Assembly: GCF_003122365.1 (NCBI RefSeq)
Contig: NZ_CP029254.1
Coordinates: 992,001-1,056,000 of the forward strand
DNA: 64,000 bases
Direction of reading: 5' to 3'
From: Streptomyces spongiicola
Lineage (GTDB): Bacteria; Actinomycetota; Actinomycetes; Streptomycetales; Streptomycetaceae
Below are positions 26,040 to 35,781 of the stretch, piece after piece. The notes below the pieces were generated by a model that worked only from the letters and a program-made list of their open reading frames with translations, was not told the origin of the DNA and did not search any database. Position 1 is the first letter of the stretch. Each line of letters starts with the position of its first letter. The translations under genes were made by a program, and so were the position numbers.

Positions 26040-27239
26040 CTAGCGTCGTACCTGAATCAGCGCGTGAGTTCCACTCGTACGCCAGGCAGCCCCGGACCGT
26101 TCGAGCGTGTCCAGCGCTCCCTGCTCCAGACCGACGATGACGTCGGACTTCAGGGTCCGGAGCGCCGCGACGGCCCCCGGGAAGTATGCGGTGAGATCCG
26201 CGAAGGGCGCCGTGGGGTGCCACAGCTGGTCGCCCACCAGACGGCGGTAGTTGAGGTCGCCCTTCAGGATGGTGAGCGTGGCGCTCGCGAACCCGACACG
26301 AAGATCCTCGGGCATCTCCTCATACGGCAGAGGAGCGCAGAAGAACGAGTGGGTGCGGACCTCCAGGGTTCCGGCCGCCATGGCCTTCCAGAGTCGGCCG
26401 CCGATCCGACCGGCTTCGCCGGGCGCCTGGGTGAGGCGGCGAAGGCAGTCGACCACGTCCGCCGTCATCGCGTCGGAGACGTAGTACGGGTAGGGCTTGA
26501 CGTAAAGCGCAACCCGCTCGGCATGCCCGTGTTCGAGGAGGTGGTCGATGAGAACGAGGTCGGGAATCAGCTCACGTCCCGCGTTGTCGGCCACCACGGC
26601 TACGGTGGCCGAGGTGCCGGCGGGCAGGAGCTGCCACAGCGTGGCACTGTCGTCGGCGACCAGCGCAGAGGTCGCGGCGTCACTCGTTCCCGACTCCCCT
26701 GCCGAGATGCTGAAGCCGAGGTCCGCGCGGTTGCCCCAAAGCGACGCGTGCAGCAGCGCCGTTGCCCGCTCATGGGACGGAGCGTAGGCGAGCGCGTCCA
26801 GGGCCCGCAGCTCCTCCTCCACCGCCTCGCCTCGCAGTTCGGCCCGCTTGAACGGCGCGAACGGATCCACTCCCTGCCACGGCCCGCTGCCGATGTACCC
26901 GACCGCGCTGAGCAGCCTGCGGTAGAAGTAGCTCTCCGCCCACAGGAACGGGGCGTCGTACCACGAGCGCCCGAAGTACTCCCGCCCCCAGTCCGCCCAG
27001 CGCTCGTAGTCGCGCTCCGAGGGGCCAAGCAGCTCGATCACACCGTTGGTGATCTCGTCCAGCAGGGCGTCAAGGGCCTCGTGCTGTCGGCGGCCGTACG
27101 GGAAGGCGTCTCGTACCTGTTGGATGAGCGCGGGGTGGCGCTTGGCCAGCACGCCCCAGGCGAACGAGCCGGGCTCGTTGCTCAGGATGACCGGCGCGCC
27201 AGCCACATCGCTCGAGTCGCGGGAGGTCTTCTCTGTCAT
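26040..27239 (-). CDS. DUF89/ARMT1-family damage-control phosphatase
   Basis: A 399-residue metal-dependent phosphatase of the DUF89 superfamily. Metal and substrate motifs are present: ADNAGRELIPDLVLIDHLL (Asp-Asn-x-Gly-x-Glu near residue 218) and LTILKGDLNYRRLVGD (near 330). Members remove phosphate from damaged or overflow sugar phosphates and cofactors; ARMT1-type proteins act on hexose phosphates such as fructose 1-phosphate. Start at the ATG 27239 (MTEKTSRDS) with AAGGG about ten bases upstream. It begins only 25 bp after the stop of the STAND gene on the same strand, so the two form an operon, and it may clean up sugar phosphates for the glycan genes next door. Confidence 0.88.
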   Translation of the reverse strand: MTEKTSRDSSDVAGAPVILSNEPGSFAWGVLAKRHPALIQQVRDAFPYGRRQHEALDALLDEITNGVIELLGPSERDYERWADWGREYFGRSWYDAPFLWAESYFYRRLLSAVGYIGSGPWQGVDPFAPFKRAELRGEAVEEELRALDALAYAPSHERATALLHASLWGNRADLGFSISAGESGTSDAATSALVADDSATLWQLLPAGTSATVAVVADNAGRELIPDLVLIDHLLEHGHAERVALYVKPYPYYVSDAMTADVVDCLRRLTQAPGEAGRIGGRLWKAMAAGTLEVRTHSFFCAPLPYEEMPEDLRVGFASATLTILKGDLNYRRLVGDQLWHPTAPFADLTAYFPGAVAALRTLKSDVIVGLEQGALDTLERSGAAWRTSGTHALIQVRR

Positions 27240-27264
27240 GGTGTCCAAGCCCTTCGGTTCTCAC

Positions 27265-30200
27265 TCACGTATCCATGATCCCCAGGGTCACGACGCCGGC
27301 CGCACTGCCCACCAGCACCTCGCCGGTCGTCGGCTCGAAGGCCGCGCAGTGCAGTGAGGCGTCCACTCGGACCTTGGCGATCTGCCGCTGCTCGCCGAGC
27401 GACCACACGCGCACCGTCCCGTCCGCGGCAGCCGACACGAGGCGGTCCTCGTCGTTCATGAAGCCCAGCATGAGGATGCGGCCCGTGTGGCCGGAGAGGT
27501 GGGAGGTGAACCGGTCCGTCCGCAGGTGACGTACCGCTATGTCGCCAGTTCCCGCCCCGACCGCTACGCGGTTGCCCGGACCGTCCACGGTGACGGCGCG
27601 GGCCCAGCCGCTGGGGCTGCTGAACCGGCTCCTGAATTCCCCGGTGAGGGCGTGCCACACACGTACAGAACCGTCGCCACCGCAGGCGGCCAGACGGTGT
27701 CCGCTGTCGTCGAAGGAGAGCGACCGCAACCGACCGGCGTGCACGTCCTGGCTCCACAAGGGCGTCCCGGTGGGGAGATCCCAGCACCGGATGTGTCCGT
27801 CGCCCGTGCTCGCGGCAACCCGAGGCGTCGAACGGGCCATCGACACGGCCCACGTACGCGGGGTGTCTTGGTTCAGGGTGAGCGACCAGGCCGTGTCTCG
27901 CAGCGACCAGACCCTGACGGCCCCGTCGCCACAGGCTGCGGCCACGTGCTCTTCGCCGCAGGCCAGCGACCAGACACGTCCATGGGCCGCCGGCAGCTTC
28001 CGCCTGACCGTCGCGGTCGTGGCGTCGATGACGTCGACGCCGCCGGCCCCGTCGCCGACCACGGCGGTACGTCCACTGGCCGCGAACTGCGTGGACCACA
28101 CGGTGTTCGAGCCGCTGGCCAGGGTCCTGAGTCTGCTTTTCCCCACTGTCCAGACGCGGACAGCACCGTCCTCACATCCGGCGATCACAGTCCCGTCGCC
28201 CGTTCTGGCGAGGGAGCGCACCCAGTCCACGCCCTGTGGGAGCTGCGTCTCGCCCACCGGGCTCTCCGCCGAGAACGCCTGGATCCTCGGCTCCTCGGTG
28301 GCGGCAACGAGGACGTCGTCGTGCGGGGACAGAGCGACGGCCCGCACGCGCGCCTTGAGGTCCGTGATCCGGCGGGCGAGCGCGAGCTTCCCGTCGGCCG
28401 TGTCCCACACGGCTACGGAACGGTCACCGGATCCGGAGGCCAGGAGGGAGGAGCCAGAGGCGAAGGCCACGGAGCGGATCCAGTCCCGATGTGCCGCACG
28501 TTCGTCGAGGAGGCGGCCGGTGCGCAGGTCGAAGAGTCGGACGAACTCGTCCTCGCCGGCCACGGCCACGAGCGAGTCGGAGTCGCCGCCGATCGCCACG
28601 GACCAGACGGGGGTGCCGGCCGCCCGCATCGTACGCAGGAGCACAAGCCGCTCCAGGTCCCACACGCATACAGCTCCGTCCTCGGCACCGGAGACCAGGA
28701 CGGGGTCGGCTGAGGAGAAGGCGAGGCTGCGGATGCGGCGGTTGTGCCCGGGCAGCACCCCGACAGGTTCGCCGGTGTCCGTGCGCCACAGGCGGATCGC
28801 TCCGTCGTCCCCCGCTGAGGCGAGGACCATCCCGTCCGCGGAGAGCGCGGTGGCGAACACCCACCCGGTATGGGCCTCGTGGGCTCGGCGGAGTCGGCCC
28901 GTGTTCAGGTTCCAGAGCCTGACCACCCCGTCCTCGCCGCCCGACGCCACGAGGTCGCGGACGGCGGACACGCTGACGACCGCACCGATGTGACCACGTG
29001 CCGTTGCCGCCGCGGAGTTCTCCTCCGGGGGCAGCAGCCACCTAGGCGTGAGCACCGTCCCCTCCCCCGCCGCGTTCTCCAGAAGGCGGGTGGCCTCCGG
29101 CAAGGGTGTGCGGCGCAGCACGATCGAGAGGGTCGAGGCGATGTCGACCGCGTTCTCCAGCCCGTTCAGCAGATACCCGGCGCCGGTCAGGGCTCGGGCG
29201 GTCGCCCACACCTGGTGCTGCGGGTGGCCGACCTCGTGCCGCCCGGGGAGGGCGTCGAGCACCGTGGCGTCCGTGGTCAGCGACTGGTGTCCGACGAGTG
29301 CGACCTTGCGCATGACGTACGTCGGCGAGGCCAGCAGGCCGACGAGCTCGGCGTCGAGGCCGGCCTCACGCAGGTGGTAGGGGAGATGACGCCACAGGTA
29401 TCCCTCGCCCTCGTCGAGGGTCTCCCAGGCGCTGTCCGTGCTCTGCCGGTACGCCTCGATCAGAGACCGGTGAAGGGGCTCCCACTGATCGCCGATCAGA
29501 TGGCGCAGGTAGGACCGGAACACGTCGTGCAACACGATGGCATTCCGGTCGGCCAGGTAGGCGCTGATCAGGGACCGGTCGGAAAGCACCCGGCAGAACT
29601 GGCGCACCACGTGGGGAGCCCATCCGTTCGCGGTGCCCCACCAGTGGGTGAGGACGGACATGGGAATCGGCACCGACGGAGGGAACACGGCCAGGGAGAG
29701 GTACCGGTCTCGCAGGTCCGTGCGACCGGCGATCGAGACACTCTCCGCGAGGCTGCGGAGGCTGGATTCGAGCGCCTGCCCGATGGCGTGCTTGCGCTGG
29801 TCGGAGTCCCAGACGTCGAAAGCCTGAGGACCGTACGCGCGGATCGTCGCGTTCGTCTCCGTGACGGCGCGACCGGCCAGGGCGCCGAAGCCGACCTCCT
29901 GCGAGACGTTCGCACCGACGATCGACGCGAGCAGCGGCCATCCCCCGCACACACCCGCGAGGCGTGCGGCCTCGGCGTCGTCCAAGGCCCCGACGTTACG
30001 GACGAGCAGCTCGCGGATCTCCCCCGGCGCCATGGGCCCCAGGCGCACGACTCGCGCGGAGCTGGGGCACACACGCACGTTCCTCGTGGTCACGAGCCGT
30101 ACGCAGTCCTCACCGCCGAGCAGAAAGGGGCCGAGGTCGGTGGCGGACCAGACGTTGTCGACGACGAGGAGCGCACGTCGTCTCTGCAGCAGACGGGCGA

Positions 30201-30792
30201 GGTGGAAGCCGGCCTGCTCCGGATCGGCAAGGGACGGACGGTTGCCGTCGAGGTGAACGCACAGGTCGGAGATCAGCTCGACGACCCTGGCGGCCGTGCA
30301 CCCCTCTCCGGTCTCCACCCAGAGGATCTCCGAGAAGGAGTCCCGGACGCGCGGGTCGTGGCACACCTGCGTGGCCAGCGTCGTCTTCCCGAACCCACCA
30401 GGGCCGCACAGAGCGACCGTGGCGACGGTGTCGTCCTGCGTCGCCTCCCGGAGTACGGAGACGAGCCCTTCGAGATCTTCGGACCTGTGCACCAAGCCGG
30501 GCTCCGGAACGGGTATCGGGAGGTAGTCGTCCGGCGCCGGCGCGACCTCGGGCGTCGGAACACCGACGGAGTCCCAGAAGCGCTGCCGCACCTCCGCGTC
30601 GCTCCGTTCCAACGCCGTGTCGAGTAACGCCTGGGAGTCCGGTGCGACGACGATCTCCTCGCCCCGGGCCTCCCAGTTGGACACCGTCCGGTCGCTGACG
30701 CCGAGGTAGGACGCAAAGCCACGCACGCTTCGACGCGTCGCGAGCCGCAGAGCGCGCGCCTCCCGTCCGGTCCAGCGCTGCACTGTGGCCAC
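27265..30792 (-). CDS. STAND protein: HTH, NB-ARC ATPase and WD40 propellers
   Basis: A 1175-residue sensor-switch protein with APAF1-like order. Residues 8-55 form an XRE-type helix-turn-helix (SVRGFASYLGVSDRTVSNWE); an NB-ARC ATPase follows with P-loop LCGPGGFGKTTLA near 129, Walker B ALLVVDNVW near 207 and LVTTRNVRV sensor region; a winged-helix and helical arm reach to about 590; then about 13 WD40 repeats (GHIGAVVSVSAVRDLV... GTVRVWSL) run to the end. STAND proteins stay closed until a ligand binds the repeat domain. Here the effector is DNA binding, so it should act as a ligand-gated regulator. GTG start at 30792 with GGAG five bases upstream. It is divergent from the 31063 operon, its likely target; a defence role is an alternative. 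Confidence 0.92.
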   Translation of the reverse strand: MATVQRWTGREARALRLATRRSVRGFASYLGVSDRTVSNWEARGEEIVVAPDSQALLDTALERSDAEVRQRFWDSVGVPTPEVAPAPDDYLPIPVPEPGLVHRSEDLEGLVSVLREATQDDTVATVALCGPGGFGKTTLATQVCHDPRVRDSFSEILWVETGEGCTAARVVELISDLCVHLDGNRPSLADPEQAGFHLARLLQRRRALLVVDNVWSATDLGPFLLGGEDCVRLVTTRNVRVCPSSARVVRLGPMAPGEIRELLVRNVGALDDAEAARLAGVCGGWPLLASIVGANVSQEVGFGALAGRAVTETNATIRAYGPQAFDVWDSDQRKHAIGQALESSLRSLAESVSIAGRTDLRDRYLSLAVFPPSVPIPMSVLTHWWGTANGWAPHVVRQFCRVLSDRSLISAYLADRNAIVLHDVFRSYLRHLIGDQWEPLHRSLIEAYRQSTDSAWETLDEGEGYLWRHLPYHLREAGLDAELVGLLASPTYVMRKVALVGHQSLTTDATVLDALPGRHEVGHPQHQVWATARALTGAGYLLNGLENAVDIASTLSIVLRRTPLPEATRLLENAAGEGTVLTPRWLLPPEENSAAATARGHIGAVVSVSAVRDLVASGGEDGVVRLWNLNTGRLRRAHEAHTGWVFATALSADGMVLASAGDDGAIRLWRTDTGEPVGVLPGHNRRIRSLAFSSADPVLVSGAEDGAVCVWDLERLVLLRTMRAAGTPVWSVAIGGDSDSLVAVAGEDEFVRLFDLRTGRLLDERAAHRDWIRSVAFASGSSLLASGSGDRSVAVWDTADGKLALARRITDLKARVRAVALSPHDDVLVAATEEPRIQAFSAESPVGETQLPQGVDWVRSLARTGDGTVIAGCEDGAVRVWTVGKSRLRTLASGSNTVWSTQFAASGRTAVVGDGAGGVDVIDATTATVRRKLPAAHGRVWSLACGEEHVAAACGDGAVRVWSLRDTAWSLTLNQDTPRTWAVSMARSTPRVAASTGDGHIRCWDLPTGTPLWSQDVHAGRLRSLSFDDSGHRLAACGGDGSVRVWHALTGEFRSRFSSPSGWARAVTVDGPGNRVAVGAGTGDIAVRHLRTDRFTSHLSGHTGRILMLGFMNDEDRLVSAAADGTVRVWSLGEQRQIAKVRVDASLHCAAFEPTTGEVLVGSAAGVVTLGIMDT

Positions 30793-31062
30793 CTGAGCTC
30801 CTTCGACCGACACCGACGACGGTAACAGGGTAGGGCGGGCTGACCAGCGGCGTAGGGCCTTCGCTGCGACAGGAGTTCAGCACGGATGCAGCACCCGGGC
30901 CATTCCGGCCAGGTCCGACCGAGGCGCACCCGTCGCCCTGGACAGCGGCGGTGCTGCACCGCGAGTGCGACACCACGACAGCCCGCTGACCAGCGCCGCT
31001 CGGCAGTCTTCTCGGCACGGAGCACCACCGCTCCGTAACGAGTCGAGAGGAGTGGTCACAGC

Positions 31063-31740
31063 GTGACCGGAACGAAGGAGCGACAGGGCGGTCCGGGCGA
31101 CTGGTCCGGAGGCCAGATCGCCTACTACCAGGCGCGAGCCGACGAGTACGACGCCACGTACAGCACCCGCATGGACATGCCGCGACTCGCGAAGGCACTG
31201 GACTCGCTGCCGGTCGGCGGTGACGTCCTGGAGATCGCCTGCGGCACGGGCCAGTGGACGCGGCTGCTGTCCCACCGGGCCCTCAGCCTGACCGCGCTGG
31301 ACGCGGCGCCGGAGATGCTCCGCCGGGCCCGCGACCGCATGCGAGGCACCGAGACCCGGTTCATCGAGGCGGACGTCTTCGACTGGGAGCCGGACCGCCA
31401 GTACGACACGGTCTTCTTCGCGTTCTGGCTCAGCCACGTGCCGCCGGTGGAGATGGAACCGTTCTGGGACCTGCTCAGGTGGGCCTTGGTGCCCGGCGGT
31501 CGCGTGGTGTTCCTCGACGACTCCCCGGCGAAGGCGGAGATCGAGGACCGGGTGGAAGCGGCGCCCGTGCCGGCCGTCCATCGCACCCTCGCCGACGGCT
31601 CCCGCCACGTCGCCGTGAAGGTGCTCCGAGACCCCACCGAGCTCACCTCCCAGCTGAGCGACCTGGGTTGGGACGCCCGCGTCGAGGCGATCGACCCCTT
31701 CCACCTCGCCGGCGTGGCCCGTCCCAAGGAGGGCGCGTGA
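31063..31740 (+). CDS. Class I SAM-dependent methyltransferase, first gene of the operon
   Basis: A 225-residue methyltransferase with motif I VLEIACGTGQWTRLL (near 54), the acidic SLTALDAAPEML and a DTVFFAFWLSHV post-motif typical of small-molecule O- or N-methyltransferases of the Methyltransf_11/25 type. GTG start with GAGAGGAG upstream. It opens a six-gene run with almost no spacers and overlaps the next gene by GTGA (31737-31740). It is divergent from the STAND regulator across about 270 bp, the place to look for that protein's operator. Confidence 0.9.
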   Translation: MTGTKERQGGPGDWSGGQIAYYQARADEYDATYSTRMDMPRLAKALDSLPVGGDVLEIACGTGQWTRLLSHRALSLTALDAAPEMLRRARDRMRGTETRFIEADVFDWEPDRQYDTVFFAFWLSHVPPVEMEPFWDLLRWALVPGGRVVFLDDSPAKAEIEDRVEAAPVPAVHRTLADGSRHVAVKVLRDPTELTSQLSDLGWDARVEAIDPFHLAGVARPKEGA

Positions 31741-33053
31741 CCACCGTCAACGGCTACGCGGCCCGGCCGAGCGTCCGAGCCGGAGAGGTGGCCCGCCTGC
31801 ACATCGCCACCACCGCCCCCCGCTTCCACGTCGACTTCTACCGCTGGGGAGCCGAGCCGCAGCACGCGGGGCACGTCGAATGGCCCGGCCGTGCCTCGTC
31901 TCCTGGACGTTTCGACGCGGACTGGCAGTGGCCCGCGTACGAGTTCCTCGTACCCCCGGAGTGGCGGTCCGGTGTCTACATCGCGGTGTTGGGCACGGAG
32001 CGCGCGTCCGGCACGCCGACGCTGGATGCCAGGGAAGGGCGCATCCTCCTGGTCGTCACCCCTTCCCCGCCTTCCGGCCGCGGGATCCTGTACAAGGTCC
32101 CGACGTTCACCTACCAGGCGTACAACATGGCGGGCGGCGGCTGCCTCTACAGCGCTTCCCAGGTCACGACGTGCCGTCCCGGGGGCGGTGTGGGCGGACC
32201 GGTGAAGGGTCTGCCGGACGCGTACGACCTGTCGTCTCCCCGGCAGACGTTCGCGCACTGGGACGCCCCCTTCACCGCCTGGATGGAACGGAACCGGATC
32301 GAGGCCGACTACTGCACCGATCTGGACCTCCACGAGGGGCTGTTCCTGCACGACGGATACCGGCTCCTAGTCGCCGCCGGCCACGACGAGTACTGGAGCG
32401 CCGACCTCCGACGCCACGTGACCGCCTTCCGGGACGCCGGCGGCCACATCGCCAACTTCGGTGCCAACACCTGCTGGTGGCGCGTCGATGTCGCCCCGGA
32501 CGGGACGGGGCTGTCCTGTGACAAGTTCCCGCCCGGAGCCCCCGCCGACACCGACCCGGACAGCTCGTACGGATGCCCGGACCACTGGTGGGAGTCGGAG
32601 CCGGAGAACGCCCTCCTGGGCGTGAGCTACCGCAACGGCGGTGGCCACTGGGACGGCACCCGGGCTTCCCAGGGCTTCATCGTCACCGACGCCGGCCACT
32701 GGGCGTTCTCCGGCACAGAGCTCAGGACCGGCGACAGCCTGGGACACGGCGGGGCGCTGATCGGCTACGAGTGCGACGGCGCGGCCTACGAGTACGACAC
32801 CGCCGGCCGCCCACGCCCCACCGGCCAGGACGGAACCCCGAAGGACTTCGAGATCCTCGGCATCGCCGAACTCCCCCCGGACTGGAACTTCGCCGCCCGT
32901 GAGCCGATGCCCAGCCCCCAGGCTGCCACCCTCGGCGTCTTCACCGCAGGCGGCACGGTCTTCACCGCCGCCACCACCGACTGGGCCCGCCTCCTGGCCA
33001 CTGATCCCCAGGTCGCCGCAGTCACCCGCAACGTCATCACCCGGCTCTCCTGA
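31737..33053 (+). CDS. N,N-dimethylformamidase beta-subunit-like protein
   Basis: A 438-residue protein matching the large-subunit domain of N,N-dimethylformamidase: an N-terminal beta domain (ARPSVRAGEVARLHIATTAP), the long middle TFTYQAYNMAGGGCLYS, and the signature GHDEYWSADLRRHVTAFRDA then GGHIANFGANTCWWRV. Characterised DMFase is an iron amidohydrolase, but relatives in Streptomyces gene clusters act on unknown amides or glycans, and this one lacks a small-subunit gene beside it. GTG start overlapping the methyltransferase stop. The Cys pair near FPPGAPADTDPDSSYGCPDH and surrounding His/Glu could hold a metal (inference). Confidence 0.85.
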   Translation: MTTVNGYAARPSVRAGEVARLHIATTAPRFHVDFYRWGAEPQHAGHVEWPGRASSPGRFDADWQWPAYEFLVPPEWRSGVYIAVLGTERASGTPTLDAREGRILLVVTPSPPSGRGILYKVPTFTYQAYNMAGGGCLYSASQVTTCRPGGGVGGPVKGLPDAYDLSSPRQTFAHWDAPFTAWMERNRIEADYCTDLDLHEGLFLHDGYRLLVAAGHDEYWSADLRRHVTAFRDAGGHIANFGANTCWWRVDVAPDGTGLSCDKFPPGAPADTDPDSSYGCPDHWWESEPENALLGVSYRNGGGHWDGTRASQGFIVTDAGHWAFSGTELRTGDSLGHGGALIGYECDGAAYEYDTAGRPRPTGQDGTPKDFEILGIAELPPDWNFAAREPMPSPQAATLGVFTAGGTVFTAATTDWARLLATDPQVAAVTRNVITRLS

Positions 33054-33073
33054 CCAGAAGGAACGGAATCGTC

Positions 33074-34222
33074 GTGTCCAGAAACGGAAACTTACGGCCG
33101 CTCAACGTGATCATCGGTGTCAACGGCATCGGCATGGGACACACCGTCCGCCAGAGCGTGATCGCCCAGTTCCTCCGCGACCGCGGGCACCGCGTCCGGA
33201 TCGTCACCAACGGCGCCAGCCGGGCCGAGTATTTCCGAGACCTCGGATTCCCCGCCTGGGACGGCTGGATGCCGACGCTGCTCGCGCGCGACGACCGGAT
33301 CCACGCGCGCGACGCCGTACGCGCGAACATCCGGCAGGCGCCCGGAGGTCTCCTCCGGCACCTCCATCTGCGCCGGGCCGTCCGGAACAGCGGCGTCCCG
33401 GACGTGTTCGTCACCGACTACGAGCCCAACACCCCGCGCCTCGCCTACCACTTCGGCCGACCCCTGATCTCCATCGACCAGCAGAGCAAGTACCGGCACC
33501 TGGACCTCCCCGCCGTCGGCCGGTACGCCCGCACGGCCGACGAGCAGCGGCTGCGGTACTTCGCACCCCGTGTGGACCGGTCCTTTATCTGCTCCTTTGT
33601 CCCGCTCGCCGCCGACGATCGGAGGGTGGAGTTCATCTCCCCGGTCGTTCCCGACCTCGTCAGGTCGGCACCGGTCACCACCGAGCGCCTCGTCACGGCC
33701 TACTTCTCCCGGTACTTCGACCACGGCCCGGAGAAGTCCGTCCGCGAACTGGCTTCGGTCTTCCGCCAGTCCGTACCGGACCGCACGCTGCGGATCTACG
33801 CGCAGCCGACTGAGATGGGGTCGCTGCGCGGGTACGCCGACAGCCGGGTCGAGATCCGCGCCTTCGACCGCGAGGCGTTCATCGCGGACATGGCCCGTTC
33901 TGAGGTCGTGTTCTCCAACGCCGGCTTCAACCTGATCAGCGAGGCCCTCGTCCTCGGTAAGCCAGTTCATCTCATCCCGTTGCCCACCTACGACCAGCAC
34001 TGGTGCGCCAAGGTCGTCGACGAGGCGGGACTGGGCACGGCGGCCCCACGCGTCGAACGGCGAGCCGTCGTCGACTTCCTCGCGCGTAGTCAGGCGCTCC
34101 GCGACAACGTCGTACGTCACCGGGATAAGTACCTCTCCGCCGACCCGCGGGAGGGGATCGCCTCGTACCTGGAGAGTCTGCCGGCGGTCGGTCGGCCGAT
34201 GCCCGCGCCGATCGCGGGGTAG
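33074..34222 (+). CDS. GT-B glycosyltransferase (MurG/GT28-like)
   Basis: A 382-residue glycosyltransferase. The N-terminal half opens with VIIGVNGIGMGHTVRQSVIA, the glycine-rich acceptor loop of MurG-like and macrolide-type enzymes, and FLRDRGHRVRIVTNG. The C-terminal nucleotide-sugar domain has AFDREAFIADMARSEVVFSNAG and NLISEALVLGKPVHLIPLP with the expected Glu-Ala-Leu binding segment. The donor is probably a UDP-sugar, fitting the dehydrogenase and epimerase genes at 39-41 kb. It starts 20 bp after the previous gene and ends 6 bp before the next. Confidence 0.88.
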   Translation: MSRNGNLRPLNVIIGVNGIGMGHTVRQSVIAQFLRDRGHRVRIVTNGASRAEYFRDLGFPAWDGWMPTLLARDDRIHARDAVRANIRQAPGGLLRHLHLRRAVRNSGVPDVFVTDYEPNTPRLAYHFGRPLISIDQQSKYRHLDLPAVGRYARTADEQRLRYFAPRVDRSFICSFVPLAADDRRVEFISPVVPDLVRSAPVTTERLVTAYFSRYFDHGPEKSVRELASVFRQSVPDRTLRIYAQPTEMGSLRGYADSRVEIRAFDREAFIADMARSEVVFSNAGFNLISEALVLGKPVHLIPLPTYDQHWCAKVVDEAGLGTAAPRVERRAVVDFLARSQALRDNVVRHRDKYLSADPREGIASYLESLPAVGRPMPAPIAG

Positions 34223-34228
34223 CCGGGA

Positions 34229-35776
34229 ATGTCGACTCCCGCGCTTCCGTCGTACGTGGCGACCGCGGCGGTCGTGGCCGCGGTCGTGACCTGCTACCGC
34301 TTCGGCGTCTCGCCTGTGGTACGCGCTCTCGCCCAGCACCCCACGCCCTTGGCCGTGATCGCGGCTGTCATCGTCATCGCACCTCTGTCCCTCCGGCCGT
34401 CGTCCCTGCCCGGGCCGCTGCACTGGTTCGTCGTCTCCGTGATCGCCTTGCTGACCTGGCGTGGTGCGACGAGCGACTACGACGTCACGCTGCCCATCGG
34501 TCCGCAGCGTCGGGACAAGCTACTCCTCTTGTTCCTCGCCGTAGCCTCGATCCTCTGGGCTCCCGCCCTGCTGGCGTGGATCGCCGTGTTCTGCGGCAAG
34601 CTGCGCGGGTGGCAGCACCACGCGATGATGCCGGTACGCCTGCTGAAGGCGTACGTCGCCTGGTTCGTCGTGACCGCGGTGCTCGCCCCGTCTTCTTCCG
34701 ACTCCACGGCGGGTCTGGTGCTGGTACTCGGCTGTGTCTCGCTGTCGCACTACGTCAAGCCGGCCTGGAGCAAGGTCCGTCTGGGGCCGCGCCCCTGGTC
34801 GTGGGCCTGGCACAACCGCACGCACTACCTCATGGCCTCGGCGTACTCGTGGGGTTGGGCGCGCTTCCTCCCGTCCGGGAAGGTGTCTCGTCTTCTGCGC
34901 CGGGCGAGGGTCGTGGACCGCCCCGTCAACATCCTCACGATGGTCGTGGAGGCCGCCGGACTGGTCGCCTTCCTCGACCGTCGGCTGCTGATCGCGATCC
35001 TGGTGACGACCGCGCTCTTCAACCTCGCCGTCGCCCTCGCCTCCGGCATCCTCTTCTGGGAGAACATCGCCGCCAACACCGGACTCGCGACGGCCTTCGG
35101 GCTGCTTCCCGAGACGGGGTACGACACGGCCTTCGGGTGGCCCGCCGCACTGGTCGCGCTCACCGTGATCCTGCTCAGCGCCGCCGACCTTCTGTGGCAG
35201 CCCTGGCATCTGGGGTGGTGGGACTCGCCTTTCACCGCCCGGGTCCACTGGCAGGTGGAGACCGTGTCCGGCGCGGCGCGGGGGCTCTACAACGACTACA
35301 TGTGCCCGTACGAGCGCGAGTTCGGCCGCGTAGAGGGCTACTTCCTGACGGACGAGCCCGTCCTCCACGGCCACCTCGGAATCGTCTGGGACCGGCGGCT
35401 TCGCGATCTGCTCGTCCAGGCCGGCGGGGACCCGAGCCAGCTGCACCAGCTTAAGCAGACCTACGGCCGAACACACAGGAACGAGGAACGCTCGGCCGTG
35501 CACGTCGCCTTCCTGACCGCCATGTTCACCCGGCTCAATGCCGGTACTCGGAAGAGCCCCCTGTCCCGGTGGCTACGTCGCCTCAAGGCGCCCGGGGGCC
35601 AGCTCTACCGGTGGGGCGATCTGCCCGCCTACCACGGAGAGGAACCCGTCCGCCGCATCACCATCCGCTACGAGGAGTGCTGCTACCTCCCCGAGGCCGG
35701 CGACTTCGTCCTGCTCGCCGATGGCGTCGTACGGGAGATCGACCTCAGCGCTCCGATGACCGACCTGAAGGACTGA
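34229..35776 (+). CDS. Polytopic membrane protein of unknown function
   Basis: A 515-residue protein with about eight hydrophobic segments in the first 330 residues and a soluble C-terminal part of about 180 residues (RVEGYFLTDEPVLHGHLGIV, YHGEEPVRRITIRYEE). The segment HNRTHYLMASAYSWGWARFL lies between membrane helices with conserved-looking His and Trp residues, reminiscent of HTTM-type membrane enzymes, but I cannot assign it. Six bp after the glycosyltransferase and five bp before the FkbM gene. A membrane step of glycan assembly is the simplest guess. Confidence 0.8.
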   Translation: MSTPALPSYVATAAVVAAVVTCYRFGVSPVVRALAQHPTPLAVIAAVIVIAPLSLRPSSLPGPLHWFVVSVIALLTWRGATSDYDVTLPIGPQRRDKLLLLFLAVASILWAPALLAWIAVFCGKLRGWQHHAMMPVRLLKAYVAWFVVTAVLAPSSSDSTAGLVLVLGCVSLSHYVKPAWSKVRLGPRPWSWAWHNRTHYLMASAYSWGWARFLPSGKVSRLLRRARVVDRPVNILTMVVEAAGLVAFLDRRLLIAILVTTALFNLAVALASGILFWENIAANTGLATAFGLLPETGYDTAFGWPAALVALTVILLSAADLLWQPWHLGWWDSPFTARVHWQVETVSGAARGLYNDYMCPYEREFGRVEGYFLTDEPVLHGHLGIVWDRRLRDLLVQAGGDPSQLHQLKQTYGRTHRNEERSAVHVAFLTAMFTRLNAGTRKSPLSRWLRRLKAPGGQLYRWGDLPAYHGEEPVRRITIRYEECCYLPEAGDFVLLADGVVREIDLSAPMTDLKD

Positions 35777-35781
35777 CTCTC

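Noticed and set aside
27265..30792. Classifying the STAND protein as an Avs-type antiphage effector
   Set aside because: No nuclease, protease or other toxic N-terminal domain is present; the N-terminus is a helix-turn-helix, which fits regulation better. A defence role stays possible but unsupported.
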